Assembly: GCA_039917615.1 (NCBI GenBank)
Contig: JBDSJD010000004.1
Coordinates: 1 to 64,000, forward strand
DNA: 64,000 nucleotides
Source: ZC4RG30 sp039917615
GTDB taxonomy: Bacteria; Pseudomonadota; Gammaproteobacteria; Steroidobacterales; Steroidobacteraceae
Direction of reading: 5' to 3'
Part shown: positions 1 through 6,565 of the stretch, piece after piece
How the letters are laid out: each line of letters begins with the position of its first letter
Numbering within the stretch: position 1 is the stretch's first letter
Notes under the pieces: generated by a model
Databases searched by the model: none
Seen by the model: the letters and a program-made list of their open reading frames with translations, nothing else
What the model was told of the DNA's origin: nothing
Translations under genes and position numbers: made by a program

Positions 1-88
1 ATCCTGATTCTCCTCTTGCGTGTGCTTGGCGGCTCACGCGGGGGAGTTTCAGTGATGGACTTCCGGAACTGTCAAACTTCTACTGCCA

Positions 89-105
89 CCCCGGCATAGC
101 CGGGG
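89..105. repeat. GC-rich hairpin at the left edge
   Basis: Perfect inverted repeat CCCCGGC-ATA-GCCGGGG. A short T run (GATTTT) follows about ten bases later on the plus strand, so it may be the terminator of a gene lying to the left of the window. No coding region is supported in bases 1-188. Confidence 0.4.
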
Positions 106-188
106 GGTCTCCTGATTTTGGCTAGCCCCCCGGACTATCCATCGAACTCACCCGATACGTCGAAAGGGTCCAAGTTGGAATCAACGCC

Positions 189-1865
189 GTGATTGCTCTC
201 TTGACGACATTCCTTCGCTGGATAATGCGGAACGTCCTTTCCGTTGCCGCCATCGCTCTTGTCTTGTACTTCGGTAACCTCGGGTGGCAGGAATGGAACA
301 AGACTTCCGATGAAGTCAAAGCAGCAGTAACTTCTCTTCCTGGTCTTGAAGCGAGCCTCGACGAGCTGCAGAAATCTACGACACAGAGTGCTTTGCAACT
401 CGAACAAAGACTGCAAGGACTCAGACAGGCATCCGCTTCAGCGATTAAATCCCGCCTTGAGTCCATTGATACCGAACTATCCGCCCTACGGAATTCTCGC
501 CGTACAACGACTGAAAAGGCGCGCTCCCTGTTTACCGGCCACCAGGGAGAAATCGTCGGAGACTATCAACGCGAGCTGAAGATCAGCCTGCTGGACATCG
601 AGCGCACGAATCTGCAATTGCTTGACCATCAACGAATCCTGGAGAAGCTTCGAGTTCAGCACGCCAACGCTTACGCCGCTTTGGCGGCAACTGTTGCACC
701 GGGCTTGAGGCCAACCTGCCCACCAGATCCAGACTCCTTGCGATCGCGGTTGCCCGCGATAGTTTCGAAGACCGCTGCGCGCCATCTGGAACTTTGCAGA
801 GAGAATGCGAATGCAGCCAACGCCTACAAGCTTCAGAAGGACCAGTACGACAGCCTCACGAAGCCCCTTTCCGCGTTAAACGCCACCCAAGGACTTCTAC
901 GCCCCATAGAAGATCGACTGGCCAACGCGAAGGCACTCGTTGACAAGAAATCCCTCGGAATTGTGTTGCACGAAATCGCGTCCTATCTGCCCGCCGCAAT
1001 GGTAATTCTGCTGTTCGCACTGCTTACGCCAGTGGCAATCAAGACGTTCCTGTTCTATGTCATTGCGCCTATCGCTTCCAGAAGGCCGCCGATTCGGCTT
1101 CTGCCTACATCCGGTGAGAATCCAGTTGGCGCCAGCACTCCACTACCTCTCCACTTGGATTCAGTGATGGTTTCATCCGTCTCACATAGCATTTCAATCG
1201 CTCCAGATCACGAACTTTTGGTCCATTCCGACTACTTGCAAAGCTCAGGAACCGGCGGCAACAAGAATACGAAATGGCTGCTGAATGCCCGGTATCCCCT
1301 TGCGAGTCTTGCGGCTGGCATGACTGTTCTGACGCGGATACAGCCGAAGGTCACTGACTCTGTCGTAGTCTCATCCACGACTGATCCGTTCAGCGAAGTT
1401 GGGGTACTGGACTTGGAAGAGGATGGCGCTCTGGTTCTGCAACCGCACAACCTCGTTGGTGTGCTTCAACTCAGGAACCGGCCCATCCGGATCACAAGCC
1501 ACTGGAGATTGGGTTCGTTGACTGCCTGGTTGACGTTGCAGCTCCGCTATCTCGTCTTTCACGGACCAGGGAGCCTCGTCGTGAAAGGTTGCCGTGGAAT
1601 TCGCATCGAACCTGCCGGAACGGGGCGCATGATCAACCAAGCCGCGACAATGGGATTCAGCGCGAACCTTGCTTACTCGGCAACGCGAACCGAAACCTTT
1701 GTGGCCTACCTGATGGGCAAGCAGGAACTATTCAATGACCGGTTCTCGGGAGGTCCCGGCTTCTACGTATATGAAGAAATGCCGCACTTCGGCAAGAAAT
1801 CCGGCATCACCGGCAGAGGGCTTGAGGGCCTTCTGGATTCGGTATTGAAGGTCTTTGGCATCTAA
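189..1865 (+). CDS. Membrane-anchored coiled-coil protein with AIM24-like C-terminal half (hypothetical)
   Basis: 558 residues, function not recognised. A hydrophobic segment near residues 12-30 is followed by a long helical, Gln/Leu/Arg-rich stretch (about 35-250) that looks like coiled coil. A second hydrophobic segment lies around 258-292. The C-terminal half (about 320-530) is rich in beta strand; its layout, with glycine-rich turns such as GPGSLVVKG and a closing GPGFYVYEEMP, faintly resembles AIM24-type domains. This resemblance is inference only. Third codon positions carry far more A/T than in the flagellar or housekeeping genes, suggesting acquisition. It stands alone, and the next gene is convergent. 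Confidence 0.6.
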   Translation: MIALLTTFLRWIMRNVLSVAAIALVLYFGNLGWQEWNKTSDEVKAAVTSLPGLEASLDELQKSTTQSALQLEQRLQGLRQASASAIKSRLESIDTELSALRNSRRTTTEKARSLFTGHQGEIVGDYQRELKISLLDIERTNLQLLDHQRILEKLRVQHANAYAALAATVAPGLRPTCPPDPDSLRSRLPAIVSKTAARHLELCRENANAANAYKLQKDQYDSLTKPLSALNATQGLLRPIEDRLANAKALVDKKSLGIVLHEIASYLPAAMVILLFALLTPVAIKTFLFYVIAPIASRRPPIRLLPTSGENPVGASTPLPLHLDSVMVSSVSHSISIAPDHELLVHSDYLQSSGTGGNKNTKWLLNARYPLASLAAGMTVLTRIQPKVTDSVVVSSTTDPFSEVGVLDLEEDGALVLQPHNLVGVLQLRNRPIRITSHWRLGSLTAWLTLQLRYLVFHGPGSLVVKGCRGIRIEPAGTGRMINQAATMGFSANLAYSATRTETFVAYLMGKQELFNDRFSGGPGFYVYEEMPHFGKKSGITGRGLEGLLDSVLKVFGI

Positions 1866-1958
1866 TTATCTGCCAACCAGTTGCTGCCTCACACGTCGTC
1901 CACAGCTCTCGCCTCCGCCAGGAGGTCCAGTGAAATTGACGTTGGTACTCCGGTTGTT

Positions 1959-4256
1959 CTAGTTGCCCGAAGGCGCCGCCGCAGCTTCGGCGTCGCGTTT
2001 GCCGACGACTACCTCTTCACCTTCCTTCAGGCCTTCGAGCACTTCGCCGTGCACGCGGTCGGTGACACCCACGACCACCCGGCGCGCCTCGAGCGTGCCG
2101 TCGGCCTTCTTCACCATCACCGTGCCGTTGCGACGCTGCATTCCCCGGGCGGCACTACCATTCGCTCCCGCACCAATCTGCCCGACGTTCGGGCGCTGGC
2201 CGCTGAAACCGCCCCCAACTTGCTGCAGCGCCGCCATGGGCACCCGCAGCACGTTGCGCGCCTCGGCGCTGACGAAGTACACCTGCGCGATCATCTGCGG
2301 CATCAGCATCGAGCGATCGTTCTGCACGTCGAACAGTGCCTTGTACATCACCACGCCGTTCTGCACCTTCGGCGTGGTCTCGATGCGCTTGAGCTCGCCG
2401 TACCAGCGCGGACCGTTGGCCCCCAACGTTGTGAAATACGCCGCTCTGCCAATGTAAAGCTTGGCCACGTCCGCTTCGGACACCTCCGAGGCCACCGTCA
2501 TCGTCGACAGGTTGGCGATCTGCATCACCACCGGCACGTTCTGCGTTGCAAAGACCGTCTGGCCCAGCTTGACCTGGATCTTCATGACCGTGCCACCAAT
2601 GGGCGCGATGATCTTGGTGTAGCCCAGGTTCCGCTCCTCGATGCGCAGGTTCGCCTTTGCCACCTCGACCTGCGCCTTGGACGAAATGACCGCCCGGTCG
2701 GCATTCTTGAACGCGGTCTCGGCGTTGAGCTTGGCTTCCTCGGTGGTGGCGTCTGCCACCAGCATGTTCTCCTGACGCTTGTAGTCGCGCTCGGCCTTCT
2801 CCAGGTTGCTCTCCTGGGTCTTCAGGTTGTTCTCCGAAATTAGCAGCTGCGCGCGAAGTGCATCGACCTTGGCGATGGCGGTGAAGGCGTCGATCTCGGC
2901 CAGCACATCACCCTGCTGCACCCTGTCGCCGACTTCCACGTGCAGCTTCTCGATCTGGCCCGACACCTGCGCGCCCACATCCGCGGAATCGCGCGGCGTC
3001 AGCGTGCCTGTGGAGGTCACCAGGTCCTCGATGTCCCCACGTGTCACCGCGGCCAAGATGTATTCGCCTTCCTTGAAGGACGCAGGCTCCATTGCCGGTT
3101 GAGCAAGTGCCTGGGTTTGCAGCGCCGGCGCGGGCTCAACCGCGCGCGGTGCCGGTGCTGCTGCCGCAATGACTGTGGATTGCGCTGCGGTGATCACTGT
3201 GGCGGGCGAAGCGGACATCACGGCCGATGCCGGTGTGCTGACGCCTCGCGGTGCTGCCAGTGGTGCCGCGGCGGTACGGCCCGGCAATGCAGGTGCTTCC
3301 AACGCCAGCGCCGCGCCAGCTCCGGCCGCTGCCAGTAGCAGCACCGCAATGGTCTGCAGCCTTGCGTAGCGAATTGCATCGGGCAACAGGTTTGCGATGC
3401 GTCGCTCCAGTGCGTGCACGGGTTCGCTCATTGCCAGCGCGCCGGCGGGAATTCTTGTGGAGCGCTGCGTGACCGCAAGCAGCACTTCAGCGTACGCGTT
3501 CGCTTCAGCACCTGCGCCGAGCACACGGGCATCGCAATCCAGCTCTATGGCCTGGCGCATGCGGCGCCATTGCCACCACAGCGGCAGATTCCAGGGCACT
3601 GCGACGATGGCAACAAGCCCGGCCATGATCAGCAGTGCATCTCGCGCCAGCACATGCTGCTGTTCGTGCTGGAGGATGAGCGATTGAGTGCCATGTGGCT
3701 GCAACAACAGCCAGCGCGGCAGGACAATCCGCGGCGAGAACGCACCCAGCAGTGCGGGACCGGTGACCTCGCTGATCAGAACCTGGTGATCCTGCACAGT
3801 AGCGTTGTGCCAGCCCTTCATGCGTCGACGCAGCAGGAGATTGGCGCCGAGCAGATAGAGCGCCAGTACGGACGATGTTGCCATCCACATCGTGATGAGC
3901 AGTCTGTCGGAGGGTCGCGGCAGTTTCCATGTCGATCGCGGGGCAACGCTTGTTGATGGCGCCGCTGGCACTGATCGCACTGATTGGACTGATGGCAATG
4001 CTTGCGCAGGCAACTGCGCGGCAGGCGATTCTGCGACATCTGCGGTTTCCGGATTGATGTACGGAACATTCCTGATTTCCGCGGGCGGGGCAAGAAAGAT
4101 CATTCCCCCCGGCAGCAGCACTGACAGCAGCATTGCCGCCGCCCATGCAGCCCGCCTGGGCAACCGATGCAATCGGGCAAACCACTCCGCACAGATCCCG
4201 ACCACACTCAACACCGCGGCAACGGCAATTGCGTAAGCGAAGACGTGAAGCATCAT
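1959..4256 (-). CDS. BlaR1/MecR1-type M56 metalloprotease fused to an RND/MacA-like membrane-fusion (HlyD) domain
   Basis: 765 residues. The first ~330 residues form an M56 sensor-protease module: several membrane segments, a zinc motif HEQQH at 197-201 (fits HExxH), the downstream ELDCD at 238-242, and a last hydrophobic segment near 305-322. After an Ala/Pro-rich linker, residues ~390-760 are a periplasmic adaptor domain of efflux pumps: a lipoyl half with VSGQIEKLHVEVGDRVQQGD, a long alpha-helical hairpin, a second lipoyl half (IIAPIGGTV) and a beta-barrel region. In BlaR1/MecR1 the C-terminus is a beta-lactam sensor, so an adaptor there is unexpected. The start overlaps the upstream blaI-like stop as ATGA, so the two form one operon. 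No pump or outer-membrane gene lies beside it. Confidence 0.8.
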   Translation of the reverse strand: MMLHVFAYAIAVAAVLSVVGICAEWFARLHRLPRRAAWAAAMLLSVLLPGGMIFLAPPAEIRNVPYINPETADVAESPAAQLPAQALPSVQSVRSVPAAPSTSVAPRSTWKLPRPSDRLLITMWMATSSVLALYLLGANLLLRRRMKGWHNATVQDHQVLISEVTGPALLGAFSPRIVLPRWLLLQPHGTQSLILQHEQQHVLARDALLIMAGLVAIVAVPWNLPLWWQWRRMRQAIELDCDARVLGAGAEANAYAEVLLAVTQRSTRIPAGALAMSEPVHALERRIANLLPDAIRYARLQTIAVLLLAAAGAGAALALEAPALPGRTAAAPLAAPRGVSTPASAVMSASPATVITAAQSTVIAAAAPAPRAVEPAPALQTQALAQPAMEPASFKEGEYILAAVTRGDIEDLVTSTGTLTPRDSADVGAQVSGQIEKLHVEVGDRVQQGDVLAEIDAFTAIAKVDALRAQLLISENNLKTQESNLEKAERDYKRQENMLVADATTEEAKLNAETAFKNADRAVISSKAQVEVAKANLRIEERNLGYTKIIAPIGGTVMKIQVKLGQTVFATQNVPVVMQIANLSTMTVASEVSEADVAKLYIGRAAYFTTLGANGPRWYGELKRIETTPKVQNGVVMYKALFDVQNDRSMLMPQMIAQVYFVSAEARNVLRVPMAALQQVGGGFSGQRPNVGQIGAGANGSAARGMQRRNGTVMVKKADGTLEARRVVVGVTDRVHGEVLEGLKEGEEVVVGKRDAEAAAAPSGN

Positions 4257-4627
4257 GTTCTTCCCTTCCCTGGTTTTTTCTTCAGCCGCTCTTCGATGCG
4301 CTGCACCTGCTTCGCGCTGAGCTTGTCGCTGGAGACAAGATGCAGCAGCAGCGCGTCGGACGAACCCTTGAACAACCTCGACAGCAACGCCTCGATGGCT
4401 CCCGTCTGCGCATCGGCGCGTTCGATCACCGCGTGGTAGCGATGGGCGCGCCCCTCTTCGGAGTGCCCGACATATCCCTTGGATTCCAGGGTGCGAAGGT
4501 GTGAGAGCACCGTGGTGTAGGCGAGCTCATCGCTGAGCCGGGCCTGTACGTCAGTGACGGTTGAGGGCCCGTGATCCCACAGGACTTCCATCAACTGCGC
4601 TTCGCGTTCCGCCAGGGCTATATGCAT
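4253..4627 (-). CDS. BlaI/MecI/CopY-family transcriptional repressor
   Basis: 124 residues, typical family length. The N-terminal winged helix includes LTEREAQ-like LAEREAQLMEVLWDHGPSTVTDV and the recognition region YTTVLSHLRTLESKGYV. The C-terminal part is a dimerisation segment. In this family the repressor binds palindromes in its own promoter and is cleaved after the M56 partner is activated. Here the M56 gene follows directly (ATGA overlap), and two palindromes cover the promoter just upstream, so autoregulation is very likely. The inducing signal is unknown. Confidence 0.92.
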   Translation of the reverse strand: MHIALAEREAQLMEVLWDHGPSTVTDVQARLSDELAYTTVLSHLRTLESKGYVGHSEEGRAHRYHAVIERADAQTGAIEALLSRLFKGSSDALLLHLVSSDKLSAKQVQRIEERLKKKPGKGRT

Positions 4628-4637
4628 GATGAACCTT

Positions 4638-4697
4638 CTACTAGTTGGCTAGTAGTAGAAACGTTGCGCGGGAGTTTGTCAACTAGGCGGCTAGTAG
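4638..4697 (-). promoter_or_regulatory. Promoter with two BlaI-type operators
   Basis: Operator 1 (4638-4655) is a perfect palindrome, CTACTAG-TTGG-CTAGTAG. Operator 2 (4680-4697) has the same form, CAACTAG-GCGG-CTAGTAG, with six of seven pairs matching. Their left edges are 42 bp apart, about four helical turns. On the minus strand TTGACA (4682-4677) and TCTACT (4659-4654) sit 17 bp apart as -35 and -10. Operator 2 covers the -35 and operator 1 the -10. Confidence 0.85.
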
Positions 4698-4937
4698 TAG
4701 TTATCGCTCGCTCGCAACCGCTTGTGGTGGTGTCTGCCAAGACAGAGCTGGTCAGAATCCACTCGCCCATGAGCGGCGGGCGAGGCTGGGGACTGCGCGG
4801 CGGACGCAACAGGGGCCCGACACCGATGGAAGGGCTGCAGTGGCGAGCGCCATGCCAATTGGCGCTTCCGCGAATGTCCGGGAGTACTCGAAGACCTTCG
4901 TCATGCGGCAGCAAACTCCCAGTGCCATGGATCTCGA
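4698..4937. other. Non-coding stretch between the divergent blaI-like and EthD-like genes
   Basis: No intact gene seen. On the minus strand, 4752-4900 can be read as a short peptide containing FAEAPIGMALA, which resembles the start of a PAS domain. It may be a remnant or chance. Confidence 0.35.
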
Positions 4938-4966
4938 TTGTTGACCAGCGGCAAGGCGTTTATGCT
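4938..4966 (+). promoter_or_regulatory. Possible sigma-70 promoter of the EthD-like gene
   Basis: TTGTTG (4938-4943) and TATGCT (4961-4966) are separated by 17 bp, about 70 bp before the start codon at 5037. Confidence 0.4.
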
Positions 4967-5036
4967 CCTGCGTTCCGGAGACGGCAGGCTCTGTGGAGCA
5001 ACGCCAGGCACGATACACAAGCAAAGTGAGGGGATC

Positions 5037-5855
5037 ATGAAAGCGAACATGTCCAGGCGGTCGATGCTCGCCGGGGTGGGCTGTGCCGCCGCGGGTTCTG
5101 CGGTCGGTCAATTGTTGTCCGTGGCGCGAGCCCAGGAAGCTGCCCAGGTGAAGCAAGGTCAGACGGGCGGCATCTGCTTGACGATGATCTTCGAAGACGG
5201 CCCGAAGGTGAAATTCGACGCAGCCAAGTACGTGCAGAATCATCTCCCGCTGCTGCGCGAAGTGTATGGCGACAGCGTCGAACGAATCGAGATGCGTACC
5301 GCACCTGAAATAGATGCGGGCACTCGCATCATCAAGACCTACCGCGGCATGCCAGTGGTGCGGGCCGCTACCACATTCTGGATCAAGGACGTGGCGGCCT
5401 TCGGCCAGAAGCTCACCGCCAATGCCGATCGCGTCAACAAGGACCTGGACGCAGTAGCGAAGGGCAATCGTCTGGTGCAGCCGGACCGCATCGTCATGGC
5501 GCTCGGCGACGCGCACAGCGCAGTCGGGGTGGGCCATCATGTGTTCTCGGTTTACTTCCGGCCTGCGGCAGGCATACCCGCTTTCGATCAGCGCTATTTC
5601 ACGGAGGTCTTCCTCCCCAAACAGTACTCGCTCTTCGGAACCTACGCGGTTCGCGGTCTGGAGGCAACCGTGGGCATGGATCAGGGCGGGCAGAAAGCCG
5701 TTCTGCTCGGGGCCTTCCACATCTTCATTCGGGATCGCAAAGTATTTGAGGAGGAATCCGGGACCGCGTTTGTCGAAATACAGGAATACACGGAAAAGCT
5801 CACGCAGAACACCATGGCCGTCTTCAACGACATGCGCGTGGCGGGAATTGCATGA
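5037..5855 (+). CDS. Tat-exported EthD-like (tandem dimeric alpha/beta barrel) protein
   Basis: 272 residues from the ATG at 5037, preferred over an upstream TTG because of the GAGGGG ribosome site seven bases before it and because it places a Tat signal, SRRSMLAGVGCAAAGSA, at the N-terminus, ending near the AQA cleavage site. The mature protein holds two similar halves. The first (about 45-100) has the EthD-like HLPLLREVYGDSVERIEM; the second (about 165-260) has FTEVFLPKQYSLFGTYAVRGLE. EthD proteins are small dimeric ferredoxin-like folds tied to degradation pathways. Substrate unknown, no pathway neighbours. Confidence 0.75.
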   Translation: MKANMSRRSMLAGVGCAAAGSAVGQLLSVARAQEAAQVKQGQTGGICLTMIFEDGPKVKFDAAKYVQNHLPLLREVYGDSVERIEMRTAPEIDAGTRIIKTYRGMPVVRAATTFWIKDVAAFGQKLTANADRVNKDLDAVAKGNRLVQPDRIVMALGDAHSAVGVGHHVFSVYFRPAAGIPAFDQRYFTEVFLPKQYSLFGTYAVRGLEATVGMDQGGQKAVLLGAFHIFIRDRKVFEEESGTAFVEIQEYTEKLTQNTMAVFNDMRVAGIA

Positions 5856-5948
5856 AGAAGCTTGCCCTGGCGGGAAGTAGCTTTCCGACTCAATCGAGAC
5901 GGCCGACCGCAACCTGAAGCTGGGTCTGGCTGGCACGGTCGCCGTAGA

Positions 5949-6169
5949 TCAGTTGCCCGAGAACGCAGGATACAAGTGCGAGGTATCCTGCGTCGAAACG
6001 TCGGGATAAGTGCCAAGCGCCAGGGTCTTCTCCACCCCTGGAACCGGTAGTTGTACCGCCAGTATCGTCCGCCGTTGGGTTTGAGATGGAGGTACAGCCC
6101 ACCTCCGTCGAAAAGCTTGCGTGCGCGGCCGGCAGGTTTGGCGCTGCGAATCTGGCTATCAGTGAGCAT
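5949..6169 (-). pseudogene. Tyrosine integrase remnant (DUF4102-type N-terminus), frameshifted and truncated
   Basis: Starting at ATG 6169 on the minus strand, the reading LTDSQIRSAKPAGRARKLFD, then GGGLYLHLKPNGGRYWRYNYRFQG, is the arm-binding N-terminus of P4/tRNA-type integrases. At a GGGG run near 6034 the frame is lost; one frame over, the homology continues as VEKTLALGTYPDVST and then ends at a TGA (5951-5949). The whole catalytic domain is missing. It lies 165 bp from the 3' end of tRNA-Met in the orientation usual for island integrases, so it marks an old, decayed integration. Confidence 0.8.
5963..5993. repeat. 10-bp inverted repeat at the broken end of the integrase remnant
   Basis: ACGCAGGATA and TATCCTGCGT are perfect arms with an 11-base loop. 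Integrase similarity fades here, so this may mark the rearrangement junction. There is no T run on either side, so it is not a clear terminator. Confidence 0.5.
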
Positions 6170-6171
6170 GT

Positions 6172-6220
6172 GTGGGTATCTCCCGGATCCGGCGGCGGAG
6201 ATACCCACAAAAGTACCCAC
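6172..6220. repeat. Inverted plus direct repeats upstream of the integrase remnant
   Basis: Perfect 12-bp arms GTGGGTATCTCC (6172-6183) and GGAGATACCCAC (6197-6208) flank a 13-bp loop containing the palindrome CCGGATCCGG. A further GTGGGTAC lies on the minus strand at 6220-6213, giving two direct copies of GTGGGTA plus one inverted. Their position just before the integrase start suggests arm-type or excisionase sites of the lost element. Confidence 0.6.
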
Positions 6221-6334
6221 ACCGCGTTGAGACAATCCGAGAGCTTGGGAGACGCCCTGAGACAACAACACCCTGAGTTTCAAGGTATTTTCAGGCGTTT
6301 CCCGGACATCTTGAGCCGGTGCGAGACAAGAGGT

Positions 6335-6411
6335 TGGTGGAAAGGGAGGGACTCGAACCCTCGACCCCGGCATTATGAGTGCCGTGCTCTAACCAGCTGA
6401 GCTACCTTTCC
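6335..6411 (-). tRNA. tRNA-Met (CAU)
   Basis: The minus-strand sequence folds as a cloverleaf. The acceptor stem GGAAAGG/CCTTTCC is at 6405-6411 and 6339-6345, the D arm contains GCTCAGCTGGTTAGAGC, the anticodon loop is CTCATAA with anticodon CAT, the T arm is GAGGGTTCGAGTCCCTC, and the genome encodes ACCA at 6338-6335. The body looks like elongator Met. An Ile2 (lysidine) tRNA also carries CAT, but the arms favour Met. Confidence 0.93.
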
Positions 6412-6445
6412 TAACGGCTCCGCCAGCGGCAAAGGCGGGGCGCGG

Positions 6446-6475
6446 ATTGTCCGGGCCGGCCTGGGAGAGTGTCAA
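6446..6475 (-). promoter_or_regulatory. Promoter of tRNA-Met
   Basis: On the minus strand a perfect -35 TTGACA (6475-6470) is followed after 18 bp by GACAAT (6451-6446), placing transcription start about 30 bp before the tRNA. Confidence 0.65.
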
Positions 6476-6508
6476 GCCGGCCTGCCCTTTCGTCGACATT
6501 CTGCCCAC

Positions 6509-6540
6509 AAAAAAGGCCCGCCGGCTTGCGCCAACGGGCC
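6509..6540 (-). terminator. Rho-independent terminator of the TonB receptor gene
   Basis: On the minus strand GGCCCGTTGGC-GCAA-GCCGGCGGGCC forms an 11-bp stem with a tetraloop and is followed by seven Ts. It lies 25 bp after the stop codon of the receptor. Confidence 0.9.
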
Positions 6541-6565
6541 GTTTATCAAGGCCCTAAGAAGCGGC

